Below, piece by piece: positions 1 to 8,563 of a stretch of DNA of 14,784 nucleotides. The notes under the pieces are model-generated. The model saw nothing but the letters and a program-made list of their open reading frames with translations. It ran no database searches and had not been told where the DNA came from. Position numbers and translations under genes: made by a program. Origin of the DNA: Micrococcales bacterium (GTDB taxonomy: Bacteria > Actinomycetota > Actinomycetes > S36-B12 > UBA5976); NCBI GenBank assembly GCA_024640585.1, contig JAHEEQ010000327.1, forward strand, positions 15,696 to 30,479, given 5' to 3'. Within the stretch, counting starts at the first letter, position 1. The number at the start of each line of letters is the position of its first letter.

Positions 1-537
1 GGCGCTGGTAAATCCACAATGCTTCGTGCACTAGGTCGTGTTTATGCACCGACTAAAGGAAAGGCCGAAATTATCGGCGAGGTTGGTTCACTGATTGACA
101 TTAGTTTGGGAATCAATCCAGAGGCAACCGGGCGAGAGAACGTTTACATTCGTGGGCAGTTGCTTGGACTAACTAAGCAAGAGATTTCTGACAAGTATTC
201 AGAGATAGTTGAGTTTGCAGAGCTAGGTGACTTTATGGAAATGCCTGTTCGCACGTATTCATCAGGCATGCATCTCCGTTTGGCATTTGCAGTATCCACC
301 GTTGTGCGGCCTGAGATTCTCCTTATGGATGAATGGCTATCAGTTGGAGACGCAGATTTTCAACATAAAGCAGAGGCAAGACTTCGTGATTTAGTTTCTG
401 GCACAAAAATCCTGGCTATTGCAACACATTCACGTGAACTTGTGGATTCAGTATGTAACCGCGCCATTTGGCTTGAACATGGTCAAATCAAAATGGACGG
501 ACCTTCAAGTGAAGTTCTAAAAGCCTACTTTGGTTGA
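1..537 (+). CDS. Polysaccharide ABC exporter ATPase, Wzt/TagH type (5' partial)
   Basis: ATP-binding subunit of an ABC-2 type exporter that moves lipid-linked surface polysaccharide or teichoic-acid-like polymer across the membrane. The window opens inside the Walker A loop: the first six codons read GAGKST in frame, so the gene starts upstream and the first Met in the window is internal. In order one sees a Wzt-like Q-loop region (GINPEATGRENVYIRG), the ABC signature in the variant form YSSGMHLRLAFA, Walker B with the catalytic glutamate (ILLMDEWLSVGD), a D-loop and the H-loop histidine (ATHS). The protein ends soon after the H-loop, so it lacks the C-terminal sugar-binding domain found on some Wzt proteins. 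Its permease partner is presumably upstream. The last 13 bp overlap the 3' end of rfbC on the other strand. The family call is firm; the exact polymer is unknown. Confidence 0.9.
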   Translation, partial: GAGKSTMLRALGRVYAPTKGKAEIIGEVGSLIDISLGINPEATGRENVYIRGQLLGLTKQEISDKYSEIVEFAELGDFMEMPVRTYSSGMHLRLAFAVSTVVRPEILLMDEWLSVGDADFQHKAEARLRDLVSGTKILAIATHSRELVDSVCNRAIWLEHGQIKMDGPSSEVLKAYFG

Positions 538-1079
538 AAAGCGGCACCCTGAGAGTCTTTAGTGCTCAATTTCAAATTTTGAATTTCAAACGAATTAGCC
601 TTTTCTAAAAAACCAATTGCTAGTCGTTCATCCAGCGGATTAATTGTCTTGTCGGCCGCAGGGTTGAATTCCGAATTGCAGAGATAATTTGCAACGGTAC
701 CGTCTTCAAGTGCCAAAAAAGCGTGACCAATACCTTCTGAAATTAGAAGCGATTGGCCATTTTCTTCACTCAAGATCCGAGAGTCCCATTGCCCATAAGT
801 TTCTGAATCCGGTCGAAGGTCAACGACGACATCCCAAAGAGATCCCTTTGGACACGAAACATACTTTGCTTGACCTTCGGGGCTATCGGTCCAGTGGATA
901 CCTCTTATTACACCTGCGGAAGAGGTGCTCTGGTTCACTTGCTTTACTTGAAACTCACGGCCAAGTTGCTCAGAGATTAGCGAGAGCTTGAATACCTCAT
1001 GGAATGTTCCACGGTCATCGGGCCAAACTTTGGGTGTGTGAAGCCAGACACCTGCAATTTTGAGTGGCGTGAATGTCAT
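525..1079 (-). CDS. rfbC: dTDP-4-dehydrorhamnose 3,5-epimerase (RmlC)
   Basis: Third step of dTDP-L-rhamnose synthesis: epimerises C3 and C5 of dTDP-4-keto-6-deoxyglucose in the cytoplasm. The 184-residue length is normal for the family. Visible hallmarks are the nucleotide-binding DDRGTFHEVF (21-30), QVNQSTSSAGVIRGIHW (47-63) with the catalytic base His62, the cupin stretch QAKYV...DVVVDLR (70-89), GHAFLAL (118-124), Tyr132 as likely catalytic acid, and a late LSTKDSQG motif. The ATG start at 1079 is preceded on its strand by AGAGGA about four bases upstream, and farther up by a TAACCT hexamer (1110-1115). It converges on the ABC ATPase gene with a 13-bp overlap and diverges from rfbD over 48 bp. 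Identification is secure. Confidence 0.95.
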   Translation of the reverse strand: MTFTPLKIAGVWLHTPKVWPDDRGTFHEVFKLSLISEQLGREFQVKQVNQSTSSAGVIRGIHWTDSPEGQAKYVSCPKGSLWDVVVDLRPDSETYGQWDSRILSEENGQSLLISEGIGHAFLALEDGTVANYLCNSEFNPAADKTINPLDERLAIGFLEKANSFEIQNLKLSTKDSQGAAFQPK

Positions 1080-1127
1080 GGATTCCTCTGGTAGTTTGAC
1101 TGCATAAACAGGTTAGCCGAGCGGGAA
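1080..1127. promoter_or_regulatory. Divergent rfbC/rfbD promoter region
   Basis: This 48-bp gap must hold the start signals of both divergent genes. On the minus strand TAACCT (1110-1115) is a plausible -10 that would leave a short leader with an AGAGGA ribosome site before rfbC. On the plus strand a TTGACT is visible near 1097-1102 but no good -10 lies at the right distance, and there is no strong ribosome site before rfbD. Only the position, and the minus-strand hexamer, are well supported. Confidence 0.4.
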
Positions 1128-1982
1128 ATGAATATGCGAATTGCAGTTGTGGGTTCAACCGGCATGTTTGGTTCGGAACTGCAAAATCTGCTTGAGGTCA
1201 AAGGCATTGAATCTAAGGGTTTTGGTCGACACAATTTGGATTTTGACCAAATCCCAGAAGCATTGGCGCTCGCCTTTAAGGGTTTTGATGCCGTTGTAAA
1301 TGCAGTTGCTTTTACAGCTGTAGATAAAGCAGAAGATGAACTTTACGAAGCAAATACTGTAAACGGTATTTATGCCGGCACTTTGGCACAGGCAGCTGCA
1401 TTGGCCGGCGCGAGATTCATTCACATTTCAACGGATTATGTTTTTGACGGTTCGGCTGATTCTCCTTATCAAGTGACTGACCCTATTAACCCGCAAACCG
1501 TTTACGGAAAATCAAAAGCACTCGGCGAAAAATTAGTTACTGAATCTGGATTTGATTATTCAATTCTTAGAACAGCATGGCTTTACGGTGCAAACGGAAG
1601 ATGTTTTCCGAAGGTGATGGCTGAGTTGCTAAAAAAGAACGGCACTGTTCGAGTAGTAAATGATCAGGTTGGTCAACCAACATGGACACGCGATTTAGCT
1701 GAAATGGTTATTCAGGTTTTGAAACTAAATCAAATGCCAAGAATCGTTCATGCAGTTTCATCGGGGCAGGCTTCTTGGTCAGAGTTCGCGAAAGAAGTTG
1801 CAACATCAATTGGCATTGGCGAAGAGTCTGTTGAAGAAATTTCAACTATGGACTACCCAACTCCAGCTAAACGACCGGCATGGAGCGTGCTTGATAATTC
1901 GAGTGATGTTTTGGAACCAATCGGAGACTGGCGTGAACGTTGGCACAAAGCGGCACCAGAGGTTTTGCGAAAATTAACCTAG
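1128..1982 (+). CDS. rfbD: dTDP-4-dehydrorhamnose reductase (RmlD)
   Basis: Last step of dTDP-L-rhamnose synthesis: NAD(P)H-dependent reduction of the 4-keto group. It is a short-chain dehydrogenase of the extended type and is a normal 284 residues. Evidence: the N-terminal Rossmann glycine motif GSTGMFG (9-15), [14 protein letters not shown] (58-70), the active-site strand [11 protein letters not shown] (99-109) with Thr102, and the catalytic pair Tyr126 and Lys130 in YGKSK. These are followed by the RmlD-typical RTAWLYG and [16 protein letters not shown]. The start is either ATG 1128 or the in-frame ATG 1134; the latter gives the more usual MRIAVVG amino end, and no ribosome site decides between them. 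The last 9 bp overlap the convergent rfbA gene. Identification is secure. Confidence 0.95.
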   Translation: MNMRIAVVGSTGMFGSELQNLLEVKGIESKGFGRHNLDFDQIPEALALAFKGFDAVVNAVAFTAVDKAEDELYEANTVNGIYAGTLAQAAALAGARFIHISTDYVFDGSADSPYQVTDPINPQTVYGKSKALGEKLVTESGFDYSILRTAWLYGANGRCFPKVMAELLKKNGTVRVVNDQVGQPTWTRDLAEMVIQVLKLNQMPRIVHAVSSGQASWSEFAKEVATSIGIGEESVEEISTMDYPTPAKRPAWSVLDNSSDVLEPIGDWRERWHKAAPEVLRKLT

Positions 1983-2834
1983 CAAGCCGTGTAGGTAAGA
2001 ACCGTAGCCTGACTTGATGAACTGCTCTGCTTGTTCACGAAGTTGAGCATCTGAAATGTAGCCCATGCGCCAAGCTATTTCTTCGGGCGCACTTATTTTT
2101 CTTGAATCGTGCAATTCAATATCGCGAACGCGATTAGCTGCATCTTGAAGGGCGTCAATTGTTCCGGTGTCTAGCCAAGTTTTGGTTTCATCTAGCACTT
2201 CAACATTTAGAGCAGACTCGGCTAGGTAGGCATTGTGCAAGTCAGTAATCTCAAGCTCACCCCGTGGCGAAGGCTTAATTGCTTTTGCTTTTTCCACAAC
2301 AGACTCGTCATAGAAATAAAGCCCGGGGATTGCGTAGCTTGATTTTGGGGATGTAGGTTTTTCTTCGATCGAAAGCACCTTGCCAGTTTCGTCGAACTCA
2401 ACAACACCAAAGCGTTCAGGGTCTGGAACAGCGTAGGCAAAGACAGTTGAGCCAGGGCGATTCACCATGCGGCTAAGAGATTTGCCCATGCCAGGGCCAT
2501 AGAAAATGTTGTCACCAAGGATTAGCGCGACTGGCTGATTATTGATGAACTTTTCGCCAATTAGAAATGCTTCAGCAAGTCCATTAGGTTCTGCCTGAAC
2601 GGCGTATTCAAGGTTGATGCCCCACTGCGAGCCATCGCCAAGCAGGCGTACAAATTGATCTTGTTCGTGGGGGGTGGTGATGATCAAAATTTCTTTGATC
2701 CCAGCCAGCATCAAGGTGCTGATTGGGTAATAGATCATTGGTTTGTCGTAAACCGGCATGAGCTGCTTTGAGGTAGCAATAGTTAGCGGGTGTAGGCGTG
2801 TTCCCGAACCCCCAGCAAGTACTATGCCCTTCAT
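1974..2834 (-). CDS. rfbA: Glucose-1-phosphate thymidylyltransferase (RmlA)
   Basis: First step of the rhamnose pathway: joins glucose-1-phosphate and dTTP to give dTDP-glucose and pyrophosphate. The 286 residues match the short RmlA form. Diagnostic motifs are the nucleotide-binding [13 protein letters not shown] (6-18), [17 protein letters not shown] (23-39), the metal-binding Asp108 in [46 protein letters not shown] and the sugar-binding [12 protein letters not shown]. The ATG at 2834 has no ribosome site. Instead a TAGGCT hexamer (minus strand, 2842-2847) lies seven bases upstream, the spacing of a leaderless mRNA. It is divergent from rfbB by 36 bp and overlaps rfbD by 9 bp at its 3' end. 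Identification is secure. Confidence 0.96.
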   Translation of the reverse strand: MKGIVLAGGSGTRLHPLTIATSKQLMPVYDKPMIYYPISTLMLAGIKEILIITTPHEQDQFVRLLGDGSQWGINLEYAVQAEPNGLAEAFLIGEKFINNQPVALILGDNIFYGPGMGKSLSRMVNRPGSTVFAYAVPDPERFGVVEFDETGKVLSIEEKPTSPKSSYAIPGLYFYDESVVEKAKAIKPSPRGELEITDLHNAYLAESALNVEVLDETKTWLDTGTIDALQDAANRVRDIELHDSRKISAPEEIAWRMGYISDAQLREQAEQFIKSGYGSYLHGLLG

Positions 2835-3809
<975 letters not shown>

Positions 3810-3819
3810 GTATCGGTGT

Positions 3820-3841
3820 TGTGGATAAGTTTTTATCCACA
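3820..3841. other. Inverted pair of perfect DnaA boxes
   Basis: TGTGGATAA (3820-3828) and TTATCCACA (3833-3841) are exact matches, in opposite orientation, to the DnaA-box consensus TTATNCACA, separated by four bases (3829-3832). A weaker TGTGGATTG-like copy follows near 3858-3866. The pair could also fold as a 9-bp hairpin, but the stem is AT-rich and has no T-tract after it, so it does not look like a terminator. DnaA binding here is inferred from the consensus only; no DnaA gene or origin features are present nearby. Confidence 0.55.
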
Positions 3842-3863
3842 CCGCTGCCGGATCTATTGTGGA

Positions 3864-3891
3864 TTGTCAGGGTCATCGGATAACCTATAAA
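3864..3891 (+). promoter_or_regulatory. Sigma70-like promoter directly upstream of the terminator hairpin
   Basis: TTGTCA (3864-3869) and TATAAA (3886-3891) each match the -35 and -10 consensus at five of six positions and are 16 bases apart. Transcription would start near 3898, at the foot of the hairpin at 3899. The match may be chance in AT-rich DNA, but it is the best -35/-10 pair noticed in the window. Confidence 0.35.
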
Positions 3892-3898
3892 CACCTTG

Positions 3899-3940
3899 AC
3901 CAGTTGCTTGTCTCGAAAGAGAGAGGCAGCTGGTTTTCAT
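3899..3940 (+). terminator. Rho-independent terminator after rfbB
   Basis: Left arm 3899-3914 and right arm 3919-3934 pair over 16 positions (13 Watson-Crick, two G-U, one G-G mismatch) around a GAAA tetraloop (3915-3918). TTTTCATTT follows directly. It points rightward and is not followed by T residues on the other strand, so it should end the rfbB transcript and shield the AbiE genes from read-through. Confidence 0.8.
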
Positions 3941-3997
3941 TTAAGAGTCAGAGTTGAGCCGCTCAAGGGTTCAGAAGCGGATAAAAATAGATGCTGC

Positions 3998-4023
3998 AAA
4001 AGTATCAATTATCTGATACTTTT
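3998..4023 (+). promoter_or_regulatory. Promoter and likely AbiEi operator (10-bp inverted repeat)
   Basis: AAAAGTATCA (3998-4007) and TGATACTTTT (4014-4023) form a perfect 10-bp inverted repeat with a six-base centre. The right arm contains TACTTT (4017-4022), six bases before the AbiEi ATG, matching the leaderless TANNNT spacing seen elsewhere in the window; GATACT (4015-4020) is an alternative -10. AbiEi antitoxins are known to bind inverted repeats in their own promoters and repress them, so this is the natural operator. The binding itself is inferred. Confidence 0.6.
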
Positions 4024-4028
4024 AAAGC

Positions 4029-4859
4029 ATGAAAACCACAACTGCGCTAAAGGCCCTTTCGGACCTCACATCAGCACAGTGGGGACTAGTAACTACATCG
4101 CAAGCGGGACTGCACGGTGTCACAAAGCTGGATATTTCCAGGTTGGCTAAAGCCGGGCACCTAGAACGCGTTATCCAAGGCGTTTACCGTGATGCGGGCA
4201 GCCCTACATCGGTCTACGACGAAGTGAGGTCGTACTGGCTAGCCGCGCGACCAGATGTGCTAGCAGAAAACCGCCTACAAGACATTGAATCTGACTATGT
4301 TGCGGCGGGAACAACAGCCTCTTGGTTGATGGGGATCGGCGACCTAACCCCTCAAAAATTTGAATTTGTATCTGCTTATAGAAAACAAACGGCCAGAAAT
4401 CTTGCACAATTTCGTGTTGCCAAAATTAAAAGCGAGGACGTCGAATTTGCGCAAGGCTTGCCTGTGACAAAACCGCTTATAGCGATTGCAGAACTTATGC
4501 GTGCAAGAACTGACCTGACTCTTGTCGCACGAATCTTGTCAGATGCATCCAACAAGATTGGGGACATGACAAAATTCAGAGAATCAATCTCGGGCCTGTC
4601 TGCGAGTTACGGACTTGGCGTGAACCAAGACGATGCACTCGTGATGAAACTCAGAGAGCTTGCAGGTACGGATAGTTTTTCAATTTTGTCAAAAAAAATT
4701 GAAGAAGCTACGTCTGTGTTCAAAGAAATCTCTGATCAAATCAATGATTCTAAAATACAAACCCAACTTGAACAACTTAGGTTGGAGATTGCGAGTATAA
4801 AAGCAATAATGTCTCAACAACGAGCTGCGCGAGAAAAAATTGCCCGTGTTCAACGCTGA
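4029..4859 (+). CDS. AbiEi-family antitoxin (type IV toxin-antitoxin)
   Basis: Probable antitoxin and autorepressor of an AbiE system, in which the antitoxin counters the toxin without binding it. The first 60 or so residues form the winged-helix domain typical of the family: TSAQWGLVTTSQAG, then LDISRLAKAGHLERVIQGVYR. A middle domain follows (AAGTTASWLMGIGDL...FEFV, then RKQTARN). The last 55 residues are charged and Leu/Ile-rich, probably a coiled coil (about 220-276). The ATG at 4029 has no ribosome site but has a -10-like TACTTT six bases before it inside a 10-bp inverted repeat. The 3' end overlaps the toxin gene by up to 20 bp. Codon use is more AT-rich than in the flanking rfbB and glycosyltransferase genes, which fits acquisition by transfer. 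The family call rests on the winged helix and the partner gene. Confidence 0.8.
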   Translation: MKTTTALKALSDLTSAQWGLVTTSQAGLHGVTKLDISRLAKAGHLERVIQGVYRDAGSPTSVYDEVRSYWLAARPDVLAENRLQDIESDYVAAGTTASWLMGIGDLTPQKFEFVSAYRKQTARNLAQFRVAKIKSEDVEFAQGLPVTKPLIAIAELMRARTDLTLVARILSDASNKIGDMTKFRESISGLSASYGLGVNQDDALVMKLRELAGTDSFSILSKKIEEATSVFKEISDQINDSKIQTQLEQLRLEIASIKAIMSQQRAAREKIARVQR

Positions 4860-5793
4860 CGACAACACTTCTTCGTACCCAAACGCCAAAGCGGTTGACA
4901 GCGCTATAAAAAGCGCGGCAGAACGAGAAGTTCAAAACGGTTCACGAAAAACAAAGTCAGACCTCATCATTTCAATAACTCATGATCGGCTTATGAGTCG
5001 AATATTTAGTGATGGAGAAAATTCTAGGTGGGTTCTCAAGGGCGGAAATGGACTCTTGGCAAGGATTCCAAATGCTAGATCAACAAAAGACATAGATGTG
5101 ACCACGAATTCAGATTCTCTTGAAGAAGCCGTGGCCGAACTTATTGAATTGGCTAATCGAGACCTTGGTGATTTTTTTAGATTCCAATTTTATGAACGCC
5201 AGGCCATCCTTGAAAGCGACAAGCAACCAGGCTCAATGGGAACCACGCTTATTTTTAATGTTTATTTAGGTGCGACCGAACGTCCAAAAATTAAAGTTGA
5301 CCTAGTGATAAAGAACACAATCCCACTGCAGATTGAAATGATTGAACCTGCAAGTCGCATAAGAATCGCAAAGCTTGCATCCTACAACTACAGAATTTGG
5401 CCAATTGAATATCAAATTGCGGAGAAGGTAGCTGCAACTCTCACCAAATACGCATCGGGGGAGTCTAGTCGAAGCAGAGATCTTTTTGATTTACTTGCTA
5501 TTGCCCAAACTCAAACAATCAGTGCTCGACGACTTACTAACGCCCTCGACACCGAACTAATTGGACGGGGCTTGGAAATAAAACAGACTTTTGATTATCC
5601 AGCCAGCTGGTGGGACTTAATAAACACCAATTATTCAGGCAGCTCATTTCTTGTGTCATTCCAGCAAGACACAGAAGTTAGGGCCCTTCTAGATCGATTT
5701 CTCTTCCCTCCCACTAAAACAGCTGTCGAATTCTTCTGGAACCCAGACACTATGGAATGGGCAACCCTGCACCTAAACTTGCCAAGGGATTAG
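4840..5793 (+). CDS. AbiEii/AbiGii-family nucleotidyltransferase toxin
   Basis: Toxin of the type IV pair; family members are DNA polymerase beta-like nucleotidyltransferases (DUF1814), some shown to modify tRNA acceptor ends. Visible motifs: WVLKGGNGLLAR (64-75), the helix-capping glycine motif I; TKDIDV (82-87), supplying the two metal-binding aspartates Asp84 and Asp86; KVDLV with Asp154, a likely third acidic residue; WPIEYQIAEKVAATL with Glu195-Lys196; and RSRDLFDL (211-218). All expected catalytic positions are intact, so it should be active. There is no ATG near the start: TTG 4840 is used here and GTG 4846 is equally possible, both overlapping the antitoxin gene and suggesting translational coupling. 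The overlap and order (antitoxin first) are the classic AbiE layout. Confidence 0.85.
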   Translation: MPVFNADDNTSSYPNAKAVDSAIKSAAEREVQNGSRKTKSDLIISITHDRLMSRIFSDGENSRWVLKGGNGLLARIPNARSTKDIDVTTNSDSLEEAVAELIELANRDLGDFFRFQFYERQAILESDKQPGSMGTTLIFNVYLGATERPKIKVDLVIKNTIPLQIEMIEPASRIRIAKLASYNYRIWPIEYQIAEKVAATLTKYASGESSRSRDLFDLLAIAQTQTISARRLTNALDTELIGRGLEIKQTFDYPASWWDLINTNYSGSSFLVSFQQDTEVRALLDRFLFPPTKTAVEFFWNPDTMEWATLHLNLPRD

Positions 5794-5812
5794 TTTTTAG
5801 GGGATTTAGGTC

Positions 5813-6772
5813 ATGGGCGCATCGGCTCCAGTAATTGCAGTGGTTATTCCTGCGTACCGTGTTTCGGGGCACGTGCTTGAGGTGCTGGCTGAAATTGGCC
5901 CTGAGGTTTCCAAGATCTATGTGGTTGATGATGCTTGCCCGGATGGCTCGGGTGCGCTGGTTTCGGCTAAGTGTGCCGATAAGCGCGTTGAGGTACTGAC
6001 CCACACTGAAAACCAGGGCGTTGGCGGTGCGGTTGTAACCGGGTATCGGGCAGCCCTAGCCGGCGGAGCCGATGTGGTTGTAAAGCTAGATGGCGATGGC
6101 CAAATGGACCCGGCAAAGATTTCTGATCTGGTGGCTCCAATTCTTGAGGGCAACGCCGATTACACCAAGGGCAACCGCTTTGACAGCCTGGTTGGTTTGC
6201 GCGAGATGCCAGGTATTCGTGTGCTGGGCAACGGTGTTTTAAGTTTGATGTCAAAGGTTTCAAGCGGGTATTGGAACATCACCGACCCAACTAACGGTTA
6301 CACCGCAATTCACAAAGATGTTTTGCAGGCGCTGCCGCTAGACATGTTGAGCAAGCGATTCTTTTTTGAATCAGACATGCTTTACCGCTTGAGCATTATG
6401 CGCGCGGTGGTTTGGGATGTGCCGATGGATGCTCGTTATGGGAATGAGAAGAGCAATCTATCGGTGTTGAAAGCGCTATTTGAATTTCCGGGTAAGCACT
6501 TTGTGCGTTTTCACAAGCGCTTGTTTTACAACTACTACTTGCGCGACATGAGTGCCGCATCTTTGGAATTGCCACTGGGTGCAGCACTTGGTTGGTTTGG
6601 ATTTATTTTTGGCGTGACGAAGTTTTCGGAGTCTTTGGGGTCTGGCGTGCCAGCGACTGCGGGAACTGTGATGTTGTCGGCGGTGCCGGTTATCTTGGGC
6701 TTCCAATTGGTGCTGGCGTTTTTGAGTCATGACATTGCGTCTGTGCCAAAGCGCGTGAAGCACAAAAAGTAG
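5813..6772 (+). CDS. GT2 polyprenyl-phosphate glycosyltransferase (GtrB/DPM-like)
   Basis: Likely moves a sugar from a nucleotide donor to undecaprenyl phosphate at the inner membrane face. GT-A fold motifs: AVVIPAYRVSG near the amino end, YVVDDACPDGS (36-46), GVGGAVVTGYRAAL, the donor/metal motif KLDGDGQMDP (91-100), KGNRF (119-123) and DPTNGYTAI (158-166). Two membrane helices follow at about 252-270 and 285-305, the arrangement of GtrB-like enzymes, then a basic tail. 319 residues is typical. The ATG is preceded by AGGGGA (5799-5804) at eight bases. The gene starts 19 bp after the AbiEii stop and is followed after nine bases by the GT-C-like gene, so those two are one operon. The sugar is unknown. 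Confidence 0.85.
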   Translation: MGASAPVIAVVIPAYRVSGHVLEVLAEIGPEVSKIYVVDDACPDGSGALVSAKCADKRVEVLTHTENQGVGGAVVTGYRAALAGGADVVVKLDGDGQMDPAKISDLVAPILEGNADYTKGNRFDSLVGLREMPGIRVLGNGVLSLMSKVSSGYWNITDPTNGYTAIHKDVLQALPLDMLSKRFFFESDMLYRLSIMRAVVWDVPMDARYGNEKSNLSVLKALFEFPGKHFVRFHKRLFYNYYLRDMSAASLELPLGAALGWFGFIFGVTKFSESLGSGVPATAGTVMLSAVPVILGFQLVLAFLSHDIASVPKRVKHKK

Positions 6773-6781
6773 GAGTTTGAA

Positions 6782-8515
6782 TTGGCTGCAAAAACTTTTG
6801 ATCGTGCTTATTTTTGGCTCGTTGTTCCATTTATTGCAGCATTGATTTCCATCGGTCGCGTCTGGCCAGTTTTACCTGCCGTTATGCAGGATGAATATGT
6901 TTATAGTATTCAGGCGCGCTTCACTCCGTTTGCTGACCAGCTCTACCCGAACTATTTATTCTCATGGTTGTACTCGGGCACCAGCGCTTGCGGCGCAGAT
7001 TTCTACAGCTGCGGCAAGAGTCTGAATGTTTTGTTTTTCTTTGTGACCCTTACTTTTATTTTCTTGATTGCGCGAAGATTGTTGAGCGTGACCTGGGGTG
7101 CAATAATTGCAACGGTTGCCGCCTTTAGTCCAATTCACGTTTATGTTTCTTACTTCATGCCAGAGGCAATGTACTTTGCATTCATTACCGCAACAATTTA
7201 TGTTGCTTTGATTGCAGGGGCAAAGCACAAAATTGTTTGGTGGGTTGGTGCGGGCGCGATGCTTGGGCTTAGTTCTTTGGTGAAGCCACACGCGTTGTTT
7301 ACTTTGCCCGCTTTTGTTCTGTTTGCGGTATTGATTTCAGTTCGTTCCGCAGGTGGCAGCTGGGGCAAGGGATTGGTTGCGGGGCTAGGCAATTTGGGCG
7401 CATTTGCGCTGGTTAAGTTTGGTGGCGGTTTTGCTTTTGCCGGGGCTTCGGGGCTTTCACTATTCGGTAGTTCTTACACCTCAAGTTTTGATCAGTTTGT
7501 AAACCAGTCGGCGCCACAGGGGGCGGCCGAGATTGCGGCTAACACCGTGGCTTCGATTGCTGCGCCTGCCGGCGCTGGGGCAGCGGGGGTCGCGACTGCT
7601 GGGTCTGGAGGCCCGGGGTTCATTGATGTATTCATTCCACATTCATTTGCTCACCTAGCGCTGTTGCTGACTGTTGCCGGTATTCCACTTTTGCTTTCGG
7701 TAAGTGTGATCAAGGACGCTGTTGTAAAAAAGCAAGAGGTTTCGGCGGCCAGCCAGTTCTTGCTATTGACTGGATTGCTGAGCGTTTCTTTTGCGCTGGT
7801 GGTTGGAGCTTTTGAGGGTGTGGTTACTGCCTTAGGTGATGACCACAGTGAACGCATAATTACCCGCTACTACGAGTTTATGTTTCCGCTACTAGCAATA
7901 AGTGGTGCAGTTTTTGCGAAATTTGTGGAGCCAAAGTTGCGAGTTCGTTTGGTTCAAGCTGGCGTGATCATTGCTGCGGTTATTTTTGGTTGGGTATTTT
8001 TGAGCGGCGTCAAGCAGAGCTTTGCGGATTCGATTTTGCTGTCTGGGTATTTATCGGGCCCCGCTGTTATTCCAATTATTTCTGTGGTTGGAATAGTCGT
8101 TGCGTTGGTGTGGGTGTTTTCAACGGGCTCTGGGTCAAAGTTGATTGTGTACGTGGCAACGCCACTGGTGCTTTTGATTGCCGGTTTGTCTTCTCAAGGT
8201 TATTTGCTAACCCAGGTTGGCACACAGCCCGCGTACTTTGATGTTGCCGGGCAGGTTGCCAAACAGAAACTTGCTGATGTTGCTGGCGAGAAAATTATGA
8301 TTGTTGGGCCGGTTAGGTATCAGAACTTCACAACTAAGTTTTGGATTGATAAACCATTCATCGCAGATGCGACCATTCCAGATGGATCAAAACTAACCGG
8401 CGAAGGTTTTAGTAATTACGACTACCTGATCACAATTGGAAACATTGAATTTAATTCTGCGGCAGAAGTTGTTGCACAGGATCAAGGTTTCAAAATTCTA
8501 AAACTTACTCACTGA
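6782..8515 (+). CDS. Multi-pass membrane GT-C-like glycosyltransferase
   Basis: 577 residues with about ten to twelve hydrophobic segments up to residue 480 or so, then a soluble C-terminal domain. The first loop after helix 1 carries an acidic pair, Asp37-Glu38 (QDEYVYSIQAR), where GT-C enzymes place their catalytic acid. The same loop has Cys70 and Cys77, a possible disulfide. Later RYYEFMFP also resembles GT-C proteins. Such enzymes use polyprenyl-phosphate sugars outside the cell membrane, which fits the GtrB-like gene nine bases upstream as donor maker. Residues 241-280 are a low-complexity Ala/Gly stretch in a predicted outer loop. The start is TTG 6782, supported by AGGAG (6771-6775) six bases before it. 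Clear membrane protein; the GT-C role is inferred from context and loop motif. Confidence 0.65.
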   Translation: MAAKTFDRAYFWLVVPFIAALISIGRVWPVLPAVMQDEYVYSIQARFTPFADQLYPNYLFSWLYSGTSACGADFYSCGKSLNVLFFFVTLTFIFLIARRLLSVTWGAIIATVAAFSPIHVYVSYFMPEAMYFAFITATIYVALIAGAKHKIVWWVGAGAMLGLSSLVKPHALFTLPAFVLFAVLISVRSAGGSWGKGLVAGLGNLGAFALVKFGGGFAFAGASGLSLFGSSYTSSFDQFVNQSAPQGAAEIAANTVASIAAPAGAGAAGVATAGSGGPGFIDVFIPHSFAHLALLLTVAGIPLLLSVSVIKDAVVKKQEVSAASQFLLLTGLLSVSFALVVGAFEGVVTALGDDHSERIITRYYEFMFPLLAISGAVFAKFVEPKLRVRLVQAGVIIAAVIFGWVFLSGVKQSFADSILLSGYLSGPAVIPIISVVGIVVALVWVFSTGSGSKLIVYVATPLVLLIAGLSSQGYLLTQVGTQPAYFDVAGQVAKQKLADVAGEKIMIVGPVRYQNFTTKFWIDKPFIADATIPDGSKLTGEGFSNYDYLITIGNIEFNSAAEVVAQDQGFKILKLTH

Positions 8516-8541
8516 CTTAATTAATTTCCTTTTGCTGTCAG

Positions 8542-8563
8542 AGGGTGGCCCTACCCTTAGGGC
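8542..8563 (+). promoter_or_regulatory. Leaderless-type promoter of the DUF3800 gene, with short inverted repeats
   Basis: TACCCT (8552-8557) lies six bases before the ATG. AGGG (8542-8545, 8559-8562) and CCCT (8549-8552, 8554-8557) alternate so that the -10 sits inside overlapping short inverted repeats: AGGGT/ACCCT with a six-base loop, and CCCT-T-AGGG. It could be an operator, but the arms are short. Confidence 0.4.

Noticed and set aside
689..991. 100-codon reading frame opposite rfbC
   Set aside because: Rich in Arg, Leu and His in the way of a shadow frame; rfbC on the other strand has all its active-site motifs.
3820..3841. Hairpin read as the rfbB terminator
   Set aside because: The 9-bp stem is AT-rich and lacks a following T-tract; the hairpin at 3899-3940 is a much better terminator, and both arms are exact DnaA boxes.
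3896..4150. Open reading frame of 84 codons on the plus strand starting with TTG
   Set aside because: It runs through the terminator hairpin, the operator repeat and the start of the AbiEi gene; its composition is not protein-like and it has no ribosome site.
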